This document shows, piece after piece, positions 46,501 through 61,500 of a stretch of DNA of 64,000 nt (position 1 is its first letter; every line of letters starts with the position of its first letter). Origin of the DNA: Echinarachnius parma (Eukaryota; Echinodermata; Echinoidea; Clypeasteroida; Echinarachniidae); NCBI GenBank assembly GCA_037951105.1, contig JBAMJV010008865.1, forward strand, positions 46,425 to 110,424. The letters are read 5' to 3'. Below the pieces are notes generated by a model, which saw only the letters and a program-made list of their open reading frames with translations, had not been told where the DNA came from and did not search any database. Made by a program: the position numbers and the translations under genes.

Positions 46501-49500
46501 AGTGTATACAATGTGACCTTTTTTTTTTTTACAAGATTTTATTGTTATAAGAATGATCTGTTATTTGAAATAACATTGTCACAGAATATTGATTTGGGAG
46601 ACATTTCTGTCTGAAGAAAATTACATTGTGAGTATGACTCATTAGCTATAAATCCCCAAAATAATTTACTGATATAAAATAAAAAGATTATAATGTAAGT
46701 CAATGTAGCCAAGCTTTTTAATCTAGCATATCCTTTGTCTTGGCAGAGAAAAGACCTTAAATGATATAATAAATGATTAGACATACCCCTGGTTCATCGT
46801 CGACAATCGGCTGAGTGTCCTCCACCACAAAGATGTCATCCTCATCTTCAGAGTTGTGGGCGTTATCTACAATCACGTTGGACACTTGCTTCCCGCTCCC
46901 GATTCTGAAAGAGAAAACACATTAAATCAATGAGAATGCATGTGAAATAAAATCATCTTACATCACTTTTATCATATCATCTGAGTTGTAATCATAGAAC
47001 CTCCTCATTACATTTTATGGGTTTTTTCATAAGATTATTTCTTCAATTGAGCTAATTAAGATGTTTAACTCCAAGTATAACTGCATGAGATCATGCATCG
47101 TGAGGTCACCTCCTTTTGTGTTGCACGCTGATTTGGACCCTATTTGGGAGACGAGTTCATGACGCATGACCCTGTACAGAAATATGAATGCGCCAATTTG
47201 TCTTGATAGTTCTTGTTATAATCTTACCTCGAGTTATCCTCTGTAGATTCTTGCTTCTTCAGCCTTGGGGGAGCTGGTCTGGCACTGCTAGGTCGGGCCA
47301 TCCTTCGACTGAGGAATACAAATAATGTTTAACGTTAAATAACCATGGCATTGGGAAAATGTCTATCTGCAATGTAATCAATTTAATGTACAACATAATA
47401 AACATGGTATTGTCTGTATGCAATTAATTGTACAAATTTTAAATCAGACTGTATTGTAAATTTATTTAAATATATTCTACTAGGGAAAAAATATGTTGAG
47501 TGTATCCAATGATACACCTTAAAAAATGTTTAGGCTCTACTAAGATATACTATTAAAGTGATACCTGTAAAGTGTCAGATATTGCACAAAATGACATTTG
47601 AGACTTCAATCCTATATCAATATCATTGTAAAATACAATTGAAAGATTTGTGAAAGTTTGAAAGAAAACGAACACTGTTTACCTAGTGAAAAAAACGAAT
47701 ATTGAGTTCATATTTTATCACCGAATACTGATGGTCTGCCATACATTTTGTCGCAGTAATGAATGATCCGTTTGAGATATTCGCACCCGTGTATGTTTAC
47801 GTTTACACACGTAGTACAGAATTCATGGAATTTGCACTCGCTCGGCTCAAAGTTCAATCTCCGGAATGTTCCCATGCGTGCTGCAATGCGGACGCGTTTA
47901 GCTACAACAATTGTACCTTTTTTTCAATTGCGTTGATTAACGCTTTAGAAATAATGATTTTCAATGATAATTATCGTCATACTAAAGGGACATTTGAAAA
48001 AATCAAACCCTATTTTATTCTTCTTACCATAAGCTAAACAACACGGTAGAAGAGAAACGAGGAAGCTCCAAGTAATTTTCGTGGATTTGGACACTTTACA
48101 GGAATGACTTACAGGTAAAGAACAAAATACAATAATCTAAAGAGTACCAAAAAAATGGAACAAATCTTTCACAAAACGCTATTACGAAACCCTTCAAAAT
48201 CAATTAATGCAATCTGAACAGGCAAAACTTGAACATTTTATTTTTAGGGGCTACTTTTTAGACTTGTATTTGTCTAAAAATGCAAATTTATGAAATTTAT
48301 TTTGCAATCAATTTGTATTATAATTTATGTTGTCTCTACGATGAAAACCAGGATCTCATTTTGGCACTTTGGGTGGCCGATTCACCCTCTGCCACTAATT
48401 AATTTTATAAGTTATGCTTGTCTCACCTAGCAACAACTTGTGGTGGCAGGGCATCATCGGCTGTCAGCCCACCCTCCTCACTGCCCTTGGGGGGTTTGGA
48501 CCTCTGCTTGGCGCTCTCCTGTCTCTCCACATCGGCGTCTGGGGACAAACACAGAGAGGCGGTGAAAGAAAGTGATAGGAGAAAAGAGAAGGGAGGGGGG
48601 GGGGAGGTTTAATAGGGGGGCAGAAGGGTTGGGAGATGGAAGGTGACACGGAAGAAAGACTTATCAAAATCTAGGTTCTACATCACACACACACACACAC
48701 ACACACATATACATTATATGTATTTTGGGGAGGGACTTTTTCTATATTTTGCGAAAATGCCTTGAAGACAGCAATCTTGGGCAGTGACAATAAGTCAAAG
48801 TCACACAGCAGTCTATTATTCTTCGCTGCTGCTGATCGACTTTCTGCTGTACATACAGACACACACACACAGACAATTCATTAAGAATAACCACATTGAG
48901 ATATAAACTGCATGACTAGAGAGAATTAAAACAAATCTCATTTTTAAAACAAAATGACCATATATATGATAAATATTATGAACAACAATTGGTAAGGCTG
49001 TTGACGAGTCCCGGGTACCCGGGTCCCGCCGAAAAATGTCGAGTCCCGGGCGCAAAAATCGATACTTGATATCCCGAAAAAAAAGCAAAAAATCGATTTA
49101 CGAATTTGCTGTATTTTATAAGATGATTTATTGTCATAAATGCGCTGCATTTTTGTCACTTGAATGAACATGTTTCCCAGCGGCGTGACATGCCTATAGC
49201 GAAATCAACAAATTGATAAATTTCGGGTACCCGGGACTCGCCCGAAAAATTATCGCGAGTCCCGGGTAGTAAATATACCCGAAATCGACAGCCTTAACAA
49301 TTGGTAATGTATCAAATTTTGCATAAACTCATTGAAATTAACTTTTATGTAATTTTTTTTTTTTTTAGCAATTTGTGCAAATACGTAACAGATACTGCAG
49401 CACTAGACAGAATTGCAACATTACAAAGAAGTACTTAGTATAACTTAAATATATCCTGTTTACAACTTGGAAAAGAAAACAACACTAGTTCAAGTTTCTA

Positions 49501-52500
49501 GTACCAAAGCTGATATATGACTGAAAAAGAGCAAAGAAAATGGAATTATCTTTGCTCTTTTTCAGTCATATTATATTTCTGGTCAGTTTCTCTATATGTT
49601 TGAATTAAAGCTGAAATATGTTACAACAGAAGTTCAGTTGACAGAATGGTTAGCAAGCACATCAACTAGGCTAAAGGCTCTTTAATTTATTTTATAATTA
49701 AAATGTTACAAAGATACAAATGTATCTATGTTTGATTTGATATGTTCAGGACTATTTCAGAAATCACTTCGTCTGGGGTCTATGTTTATATATTCATTAT
49801 AGGAAATTAATGTTCTTGAACAAGTTAAATTTTGAGCCTGGTTTTAAAACACATCCTCGATACTGGAAAATGGGTGCATGAGCAAGAATATTTAATGGAA
49901 ATGCCAACATTATACAAATGATGCGCAGGTATGAGTGGGTCGGTAGGAATTGTTTGCACAAGGTAACTATGGAACTGTTAAACCCACGAGGCGAAGCCGA
50001 GTGGGTTTAGACTAGTTTCCATAGTTACAGCGTGCAAACAATTCCACCGACCCACGAAATAAACTTGCGCATCATCTGTTTTATAGAATGGGCATTGTTA
50101 CGCCCCCCAAAAAGTCAAAAAATTAAAAATTAGAAAAATTACCGGATGCATGAAATAATTTTACCGGACGCATGAAATTTTTTACCGGACGCATGACATT
50201 TTTTACCGGACGCATGATTTTTTTACCGGACGCATGAAATTTTTTACCGGACGCATGAAATTTTTACCGGACGCATGAAATTTTTACCGGACGCATGATT
50301 TTTTTACCGGACGCATGACTTTTCATGCATCCAGTACAATTAATTGTCTGCACAAATTTTGCTCTCAACCAATCAGATTGCAGGGATTTATCAACCCATT
50401 CTATAAAACAAGTTAACAAGATAACAAAACAATGTGTATCAACCCAAAAGTACAGTACAACTGAACATGCAGAATTAACATAAAACAATGTACAGATAAG
50501 TATACAATGACTAGAAATTTAAAGTAATCGGTCGAAGATCTATTAAGACTTTTATTAAAAATAAAACGGGTTTCATAATATCTACTAAACAGATAATCTA
50601 AAAATCAGAAAGTGAAATTGGTTTGATTAATCGATATCTGCACAATAAAAAAACAAAATGACTTCATAGACAAAACTGTTTTAAGTGAAAACAAAGAAGA
50701 GGATGATTTTTAAAAGCGTCTATCTGTGCAAGTTGACCAGTGCATCTACAAAATTCATCAAAAAAACTATAAAGTGAGTGCAGTAATTAAACAATTAAAA
50801 GCACTAACTGAGAATCGTGTTATAATGAGAACATCAGAAGTTATACTGTGACTATACGGTTACTGAACAAATTGTGCTGGTTCTCGCTTTGTGATTCAAA
50901 GTTTGGAGACATAACATTTGCTCTGATTACTGCTCTGAGGTTTAACTTGATCACTGGTTGTCATTTTAGTGAATGTAAAGGGTTTGGGTTAGCTTTACAT
51001 CTTATACATGTAAGAGTTATAATTTTTTTTTATTCAAACATATAGAGGGTTTATGTATCTGATGGTTTACTCAAGCCTCTACACTAACTTTTTTCTGTAC
51101 TGGCCCCTTTTGGGCAAGTAAATCATAAGTCTTCCAAATTTAAATTTACTTGCCCCAACAGAAAATATCTTGCCTGTGTACTTCTAGATGAGATTTGCAC
51201 ATGTATACAAAATGGCATTTTCCCTTGTAAGTTGAACAGATTTCTAGTAGACAAAATGAGATTTTACTTGCCCGACATTATTTGTACTTGCCCCGGGCAA
51301 TAGGGCAATTAAGTGCTAGTTAGTTAGGTTTATTACAGGCGGTAGCAGAGCAAATACCATGGAACCCTAATACTAGTATTGAGCAGAGAGCGATTTATCA
51401 GTGAAGTTATAACTTGTAAATTGTTAAACTGTGTTACTGCCAATGCCATAATTAATTTCCAAAATATGCCAGATGACATAAGGAAACACAAAACCAGTCA
51501 GATCGTGAGTTAAATTCTTGATATTTTTTTCAAGACACAAAACTTTTTTCTTTTTTTAAGCTACAGATACAATATTTCATAAACTTCACAACTTTGTTTC
51601 CTACTACTGCAAGAGTAGTGTAAATATTTAGTTGTTGATTTTTTTCTTGTTGTCGTTGTTTATTTCAAAATGTCAAATTTGATTCTAAAAATATTGTTTC
51701 ATATTTTGTTGGGAAGGTTGAGTTTCTAAACAAATTGTTAACTTCACTGACAAAACAAAACACTGGTAGAATTCTTTGCAGCAGTTAAATTAAGCATTTT
51801 AAAGAGAGAATGCATGAGCTCAGGACAGAATGGTGATTTAACAAAAAACCATCATACCTCCTTCTGCATCAGAATCTGTTGTGTGAGTGACAGACATTAA
51901 GTCCAGTGTCAGTATTATAAGGTAATAATAATAATAATAATAACTTGCATTTATAACGCGCTTAATACAGGGTTTCTAAGCGCAAGTATTATTACCCATG
52001 GTCATCAGGTACAGTTCAAACCCACACAATGATATTGCAAACTTTTTCAACTCCCTGGGGAGCATACTAACTAGGTACATGGTTAGTGGAACTACTACTA
52101 GGGACTTTTCTTGCATGATGACATTACATTTTCAAGCAGGTGCGCTAGCTTGCACTGCATGTTCTCTTGTACGTCAAAGAGCACAGTACCAGATGCTAGT
52201 CGGAACAACAGATCATAGCAACAGGGGTTTTGCCCCCGTTTCGCCGTCACAGAACTTGGTACTGTACACATCGACACGAGAGCGCACCGACTTGAATCAT
52301 GATGTCATCATGAACCAGTCCATATAGGGAATGTGCAATTGACATTTCCTTAAATTGCTGTTACCAAATGGCTGCTCTTTAATTACTTGGAAAGAACTAT
52401 AAAAAACTAGATGGATCTTCGACTGCGCGCAGTCGAAAATTATGCCTCCGCTATCACGCGAATTTAATATAAAGCCCAAAGTCCTGTGACCTTGACAATA

Positions 52501-55500
52501 TGACCTCAAATTTTGATGGCTACATTGGCTCCCTAAGAAACATTCAGGTACCAAGTTTGATTGAAATCTGACATTTAGTTCTTGGTATTTTGCCATTTCA
52601 AGTTTTTTTGCGTATGAGTCCTGTGACCTTGACCTCAACCTCATGATCCCAATATTTTATGGCTATGTTGACTCTTAATGATACATTCAGGTACCAAGTT
52701 TGATTGAAATCTGACATTCAGTTCTTGAAATTTTGCCATTACAAGCCATTTTTGCATGTATATCGAGTCCTGTGACCGTGACCTTTGACCTCATGACCCG
52801 TAAATCTAATCCGATCATTGCCACCCTCATGTGTACACTCGAAGCAAGTTTGAAATTGATCCGTCAACCGGTTCTTGAGATATCGGAAGAACGATGCATT
52901 TTTGCACATATATTGAGTCCTGTGACCTTGACCTTTGACCTCATGAACCCCAAAATCTAATCAGATCATTGTTACCCCAATATTTACACTCATACCAAGT
53001 TTGAAATTGATCTGTCCACCGGTTCTTGAGATATCGCAAGAACGAGGCATTTTTGCACATATATTGAGTCATGTGACCTTGACCTTTGACCTCATAAACC
53101 CCAAAATCTAATCAGATCATTGTCACCCTAATATTTACACTCATACCAAGTTCTGAATTGATTTGTCTACCGGTTCTTGAGATATCGCGAGAACGAAGCA
53201 TTTTTGCATATATATCGAGTCCTGTGACCTTGACCTTTGACCTTATGACCCCTAAAATCTAATCAGATCATTGTCACCCCAATATGTACATTTATACCAA
53301 GTTTGAAATTGATCCGTCAACCGGTTCTTGAGATATCGCGAGAACGAAAACGGGACGTACGTACGGACGGACAACCCGAAAACATAATGCCTCCGGCCAC
53401 TTCGTTGGCGGAGGCATAACAAAACTTCAAAACAAAATTGGGTTTCAGGGACGAATGACCGACAGATAGGCTCCTAGCTCAGTGGGTAGAGCACTGGTCT
53501 AGTAATCTGGAGGTCTCGGGCTCGAATCCTGGGAAACCAAATTTACTTTGTTCATTATGTACTTCTTGTCAGTTTCTCTCAGTTAGTTAGTTATTCTCTA
53601 ATTCTTTCTCTAATTTATCATAAATTACTCCATCTTAGTACCATAAAAATTATATATGCACGTACTTGTCTCCAGTCTCCTGATTAGCAATTGCCTTTCA
53701 ATTCTCTCTCTTCAATTATCAATCTCACCAGTATTATGCTAAGTTAAAGTTAAAGAGTTAAAGACCTTCAAGGCGGCGCCTATCTCCGATTCATTAGCCC
53801 TAGGCCACACGTCTACTAAATGTAGCGAAAGCTACAGAAGGGGGCCAGTCCTCTGGTAACTCGTGTGATTAACTTTCCCTTCTCCATTCTATAAATGCCG
53901 AGTGCCTGGCTAGAAGGCAGAGGGTACCATTTTAAAAGTCTTTGGTATGACCCGGTCTGGGTTCGAACCCGGGACCTCCCGTGCATGAGGCGGACACTCT
54001 AACCGCTAAGCCACCATGCTCGGTCGTATTATGCTAAGTAGCAAATCTATGTCTGCTCAGTTAGTGTCTCAATGTATCAATGCAAAATAAACTGAGCCTT
54101 AATATGAGCAAAATGATAAAAATCTTTCTCCCTGCACAGTTTTATGTGAAAAGCGGACCAACAAGTGATCATTACACCATTTACTGTCGGTGAATTTCAC
54201 ATAGTTTATAATACAGTTACAAGTGCAGGCAACTTGTTAATGCGCTAATAAATTAATATACATGTACCATCATAAAACAAAAGTTAGGTCTATATTAATG
54301 GATTAACGCTGGGTAAATGAGCAGCAAGTGCTTATTTATTTCCTTTTTTTATCATTTCAATTGTAGAGTGTACAAACATTCTTAGTTAATAATTTATTTA
54401 TTTATTTATTTATTTATTCATTCTCCACTCATGGGATGGATTGCCCTTGTCAGCTACAGGCTGTTTTTCAAAGGGGTCCAGGCTCTTACCATCACTATCT
54501 TAGTAATATTTTCTTACCATCATCTTTTGTTGGTCGCCTTCTGCTCCCCTTGGCCGAGGAAGGACGGGGAATCCGATTGCTACCTCCATCTTCATTCTGT
54601 AATAGAAAAAGGAGTTAAATAAAGAGGTAATAATTTTAATAATGTTTCAATTAATATCATAGCGCCTAATTTGAATGATTATGATCTCTTGGCGCTTTAT
54701 ATTATTAACCCGGTCATAGGACATACACTCGCAATCACATTTTGAAAAGCTTTATCATTCTGAATAGGAAAAAGGAGTTTAAAAACAGAGGTAATAATTA
54801 TAATACTTATTCAATTAATATAGCGCCTAATTTTAGTGATTATGATCTCTAGGCACTTTTTTTTATTAACCTGGTCGTGGGAAACACACTGCAATCACAT
54901 TTTGAAAAGCTGGATATAAAGTGCTTTATCAGTTTGGCCGAAGCCAATTTCTAGATTGATGGCGCCATATACATGCATGCACATGTACATGATTGTTTAT
55001 TATGATTGTGATTATTAGTCAAACCAATGTAGAGGCACAGTGACTGCCAAAGCCGTAAGAAGAAAAAAAAGTGGCCATCGTAGACAGGTGACCTCTATAA
55101 CATGATTTTTTTTTTCTTTTCAGGGGGTAAACTTTGGTGGCCACTAAGACAGGTTTGACTCTATTAAATGAATCAATGTACAGAAAATAAAATCTGGGAA
55201 ATAGATAACTTTGTGTGTTTAATCTAATTTTAAAAGAAAGCATATTGCAACTGCAGCAGCTGTAATGGAAAAAGGTTTCAATTTGTTAGTAGCCCAGGCT
55301 ACATACTTTTGGTCAATATTGAACAAAATTATGAAACATATAAATCTCCTCTTGGGACGTTTCAATATCGATTTAGTAGTGCAAATAACAAAATAGGTTA
55401 CTTTGTAACTGCAACATCTGTAATGCAAAAATGTATGAACTTGTTAGTATTAATCAAACCAAAAAGTAAAACTTGTGATATAATATGGAACAAAAAATAC

Positions 55501-58500
55501 CCAATGGATAACAGTTCAATTTTAATATGGTATGTGCAAAAAAGGGTTAAAGTACTTTGTAACGGCAACAACTGTAATGGAAAACAAACATAAGCCGTTA
55601 GTAGCCCTTCTTGTTACATACATGGATAAAATGTATGATATTAATAAATATGGCCAAATTATGGAATATGGATTATAATTCAATGTCAATATGATAAAAG
55701 CAAAACAAGGTACCGCGTTACTGCAACAACTATAATGAAAACATATATATGCAATGTCTTTATTAGCCCAATGCCATGACATAAAATTTACCAAATGGAT
55801 AATAATCAAATTATGAAAAAAAACGCTTTGTAAATGCAACGTCTGTCTGTGATGAAAATGCTTTCAACTGTTAGTTAGTAGCCCAAAGTCATACTTGTGA
55901 TATGGAACAAAACTTTGAAATTAAAATTACCACATATGTATAATGCAAATAAGGCAAAAAGGAATCATTTCTAGCATTTAAATATATCAATTTAGTAACA
56001 ACTGGTGCAAAAAAAGGAACTTTATTGTTACTCCAACATCTGTATTGGAAAAAAAATGCTTCAACTTGTTAGTAGCTCAGAGTTCATGGAACAAAACTAT
56101 GATGTAAAAACTGCATCAAAACACAGCATGAACTTGTGGGGTTATAGGTCTAGGAATACAGTGCAGTAATTTGATGGAAAAAAATCACTCCAAATAATGT
56201 ATGTACCTCTGGCGCGGCCATTCTGAAATCCTGTCGGGAAAGAGATCAAGAGTGCGCAATTTAAGTATAAAGTCAATTCAAACAGGTAATTTATGAAGAT
56301 TTCTTATGAATACATTGGAGAATATAGCACACGGCGCATTTTTTCAACTTAGACAATGAAGAAATGAAATTCAATAAACTCACAGAACAGGGTGCTATAT
56401 TTACTTCTTTTTTTTCTTCAAACACTGGCCCAATAGGACAAGTAGATCGATATTAATATTTTTAATTGAAAAACACTTGATTGAAAGAACATTTTGTTTG
56501 CCCAAATAGTAGACTATACTCTGGTTTTATGCTAAAATTATTTTGAAGATTGTGCCTGCCGATTCAAGCTGACATTGCTCTCCCAAAATAATGGCTTTAT
56601 GATTTGAATTTCACTTTCACTAATTGCCTCAGAAAATCAGTCAGGTGATTATGTAAAAGCCTGCTACTAATGTGCAAATGTCTGGATTTAACACAGCTAG
56701 TGTGCATGCAGTATATCACAACAAGATGTACTGTACATGTACATTACAAGACCTTCGCAATGATACAACATATTTAGACTATATTTGGGGACAATACACA
56801 CAAATACACAAAGACACAATGTATGAAATTCCACATAAATTTGTTCTGAATGTCAAGATGCTGCTTTCAAGATTTAACCAGCTAGCTCACACTCACAATC
56901 ACTGCATCAAAGTGTAAAATACTCTTTTGCCATTTCTGGAAACAAGTTCACGTTTATAGTACCATCTATCACATTTTTGTTTTTATAGCAATGCCTATTT
57001 GATATTGAAATACAGGACTAAAGTACTTGATTTGTACACATGAATAGGGATTACTGTAGATTACTGCAGTAAAGTGGATAGTTTATTTTGACTTATAACG
57101 TATAGAATTACTATATAGGACTCAAATGCAGTTAAAATAATTTAATAAAGGATAAACATTCAACCGGATATTGAATAAATTTGTTTTTCTTAGGTGATGT
57201 TTGGTATATTTAATTGGAAATAATAGCATGATATGACCAAGGGTATATATAATAATGTACCTCTGGAAAGGGCACCTAGATACATGGTGCTCTAAAAATG
57301 CTATTTATATACGTGTCTCAAATTTTAGCAAAAACAACAAAATTTCATCCAGCTGTAACAGGTCTCTTCCACCTCTCTGAATTAAAGAGATTAACAATTG
57401 TTTGTGAACATTTGTACATTACACAATGTTTTTACCCCAAAGCTCTCAAAAACCCCTGTGCCATGCTTACTGTGCAGAGTGCAGCCCTGCTACAATATTG
57501 ACCAATCATTGTCAAGGGGACAGTTCGATCCCAACCATATATTTACTTTTGATTAAGTTCCCTACACATTAAAACCGAATTTCATGTAAATACGACCAAT
57601 ATTGACCCTTTGGGCAAGGACGGAGCATCATTCAAAGACTAATCCCATTCATCGCATACAGCATGGAGGCTGCCATTGATGTTTAAATGTAGCTCGGATT
57701 TAGAATTGTTCGCTCAAAAATGTGACGTCAAACACGAACTACTCTTTTGTGTTTGTGCACAATCCCTGTGATCTGCGAGAGCTAACAAAAAGAGCCCGAG
57801 CTTGTTAGTTCAGGTACAACGTATTATTTTAGCGCGAGCAATTAAAGATCCCGGTTTTAAAACATATCATGGCAGCCTCCATGCTGTATGTGATGAATGG
57901 GGTTAGCCCATACAGCAATTGACTTTGAATAATGCCCCTCCTTTGCTCAGAGGGCAAATGTTGGACATATTTGCATGAAATTATGTTTTAATGTGTAGAC
58001 TGTAGAGAACATAATCAAAAATAAATTGTAGGTGGGGAAACTTCTCCTTTAAAAAAAGAAAGCAGAGCAATGAACGGTCAAGACACATTGAATAATTCAA
58101 AATAAAAGGTATAATCCCGGTGGACACAAAAGCGCATTTTGTGAAAACCAAAATATAGCACTGCACACTTTGAAGACACAGTGCATGTGCAAATAAACTC
58201 TCAAATAAATGATGAAAAAGTTGTGCATGAATGATCATATTTCTTTATTTCTAATTTTTTTTTACTTTGATAACTTGAATGCAAAGAAAAGAAAAGGAAT
58301 TTATGGAAAAACAAACTGATTCTTAAGTTATTATTAAATGAGTCTCCAAGGAATTAATCAAATGCTGAGGATGTCCACTGTTGACAATTAACTTTTCTAA
58401 TTTCACTCACACAGTTGGTCTTTGTAGTAACCTGTTCCCTTCTAGATTTTGAAATCCCCATAGAGTAAATAATATACCCACCCGGTTCCAGTAGTCTATG

Positions 58501-61500
58501 GGTTAAATTACATGTCTCTAGAATAAGAACGTGTTTCGGGGTCACATGGTGAATTCACAGGTCTGTGATATATTCTCTCTAAAAAAAAAATCCTGCACAA
58601 GATGGGAGCTATTTTTAGCAATCGAGCAAATAAATAATGGAAGGGTGATAATTTATTCCCCATTGTGTTCAAAATGAGACATCTAGTTTGAGATATATAT
58701 GAAAAAGATTTGAAAATGTGAAAACCCATGTTTTGAAGTGAGCAAGATTGCATACATGTATGTACAAAGTCGCACAATAAGGATTTCTGTGAAAGAGCAC
58801 AACAAGCAAAATTTAACAAAAAGTGAATAAATAAATAAACAAATGAATCAGTTAAAATAAATTTAAAAATATATATATAAATGAAAAAATAAATAAATAA
58901 ATAAAAATTAAGTAGATAAATAGTATACATAAATTAATAGATAAATAAATAAATAAAAACAATTAGATAAAAGATAAATGGATGGATGGATGGATGGATG
59001 GATGGGTGGATGAATCAATACATTTATTTTTAAAATCAATAAACAAATAAATCAATAAATAATACAATTCAGGAATGCTTTGGCTCCTTTAAAATAAAAG
59101 TGATATTTAACAAATATTCAGTGATTGTTTCATTTTTTATTTCACTCGTGTTCACACAAGGCACATTTCACACACAGTTACCTCTGACTCATCACTCTAT
59201 AAGTACCATGCAATTTACAAGCAGGGTTGCCGTGGTGATGGGAGGGAAACAAAGTGGATATAGGCATGTGAATAGCAGAATTTAAAAGCATAAATATGAT
59301 AGGATACAGGGAGGATTGGAGGCAACAATGAAGGGTTTTGGTAGGGTATTCAGATACTAGAGAAATATGAACAGTGTTTGTTTGTTTGTTGTTGTTTTTT
59401 ACAATCACCATTAGATTAACACTGACAAGCAATATTCAATTAAATACTAATCAAGGTATTTCATCGTTGATATAAATCTGTAACAATTCTGGCAAATCTA
59501 GCAAAGTGAAAATATACATGGATTAGGACTTTTTATATTTAAAAGAGGAAGAAAAGCTACAATTAAAGACACATTTTAATGGATATATGCAGCAGCAAGA
59601 AGACAAAATAAAAGTGTACAAAATGGTGTCTAACTACGCTATGCAGTAATTAAGAAATATCATGGAACATTTTAAGTTACTTGCCTTATTGTAACAAGAC
59701 TGGAGAAAAAATACTTTTATGAAATCATAGAGTTCCATTTATATACATGCATCAGCAGATTTTGCATGTACTGTATCTTGCCTTTAATGAACAATTTTGT
59801 TAATGCTATACAAATTAAATAAATAATAAAAAAAATTATACAAAATAAGCCATTTTAACTCACCTCCTCATCTTCGTTTTGAGTTTGCTGTTGAGACGCC
59901 TCCTCCTCTTTCCTCCTCTGTTTCAACACAAATAAAAACAGGAATTATAATGTGTTTTTGCTTGTCCATTTTCATCAACTGTTGTACCGTGCCACTAACA
60001 GTACACAAGGTCAAGCTTTCTCGGATGTCAACCAGGGGAAATAACTTTTCAACTTTTCAACACATACCCAAGGTACTGTATATCGAAGGTATTATCATTA
60101 ACTAGTCAATGTTAGACAAAGCTATTCAAATAAAAGTGCCAAAACTGGTGTAACAACTCCTTTGAAATATTAGCATCCAATCTGAAGTTTTGAAGAAAAC
60201 AATTCACAAGTATATTTTTATAGTGTATTACCCCATAACAAAGTAGCTTTATGTGCTGGATAAACTAAGATTATGAAGAATGATACATAAAAATACCCAA
60301 CTCTTCATACTTCATTATACATAGAAGTCATGACAAGGCAAGTCACGATACGTTTTGTATGTTAGTAACCCTGTCATAAAACTGAAATTTGAATTAATAA
60401 GACACTTTGGTGTTCTCATGAAACTCAATTGCTGTAGCCCAAGGTCCAAGGTCCAGTGGGCCAGAGCTATGCATGACTGCAGGGGGATGCTTCACAAAAG
60501 TTCTAGTTGAACTATCTCAAAGTTGGACCTAAAAAGTATGGAAAGCCATTAGTTTCTTTGTTTAATTGTTGAAATAGTTAATTTTATAAGGCATAAATTG
60601 CAATAAAAATCAGTAATATTTGTTACAATCAACGAGCCTTCATATTACTGATATAAATGTTTGTTGGAAGTCTCAAATATTTGATTTTTTTTTTGCTTTT
60701 AAAAATGTTTTTATTTCAAGGCTACCAATGGCCTACCATAACTTTAAGGTCCAATTTATAGTTAAGCTAAACTTAGAATCTTTGAGAAACATTCCCCAGA
60801 AGTAATTGCTAAATATCCACTTACCCTCCTCTCTCTCCTCTCCTTGTCCCTCTCCTTCTCCTTGCTATCCACTTTATCCTTCTCCTTGTCCTTGTCTCCT
60901 CGACTCCTCTCCTTGTCTTTGCTCCTCTCCTCCTTGTCTTTCTCCTTGCTCCGCTCCTTGTCTTTGCTGCTCCTGCCCTTCTCCTCCTTGTCTTTGCTGC
61001 TCCTGCCCTTCTCCTCCTTGTCCTTGGGCCTGTCCTTTGACCGGTCCCTATCCCGGCTGCGATCCCGGTCCTTGCCGCTGCGATCTCTGTCCTTCCCGCT
61101 GCGGTCCCTGTCCTTGGAGCTGCGCTCCCGGTCCTTGCTGTGCTCCCTGTTCTTGTCTCCTGCCTTCTCCTTCAGTCTGTCCCTGCTCCCGCTCCTCGTT
61201 CGGTTGTCTGAGCTGCTCTTCTCCTGCAAATCATAATTATACATTCAAATCATTTCAAGTAATCAACTAAATTTGTCAAATTCAACTTAAAATCACTTGG
61301 AGCTTTTACATTTCTCTTCTACCTTGATGTTTGGCTTATAGTAACAGAAGAAAGACATGTCCTGCTAATTATGAAGATATTTATGATTGAATGAAAAGCG
61401 TAGGGCAGTAGGCGATAAAATCTTACATCAATTTTCACTTTTTACACTAGGTAAACAGGTGTTCTTTTTCTATGAAACTATCACATCATTCAGAAGTATC

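Noticed and set aside
47759-48037. 92-codon plus-strand frame
   Set aside because: It is inside a decayed MITE and shows no domain or splice support.
50142-50320. CRISPR-like 20-bp repeats
   Set aside because: Units abut without variable spacers, so it is a minisatellite within a transposon-like segment.
53469-53539. Functional tRNA-Thr gene
   Set aside because: A and B boxes and an AGT anticodon are present, but the acceptor and anticodon stems do not pair. Kept only as a tRNA-like sequence.
56208-56223. Possible 16-nt exon reading NGRAR in a TRAF3IP1 intron
   Set aside because: It has AG and GT flanks, but 16 nt would break phase between the 59864 and 54518 exons, which join directly in phase 0.
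60806-61270. Two long plus-strand frames (Ser/Leu- and Cys/Pro-rich)
   Set aside because: They are antisense to the Lys/Arg-rich TRAF3IP1 exon, whose splice sites and phase support the minus strand.
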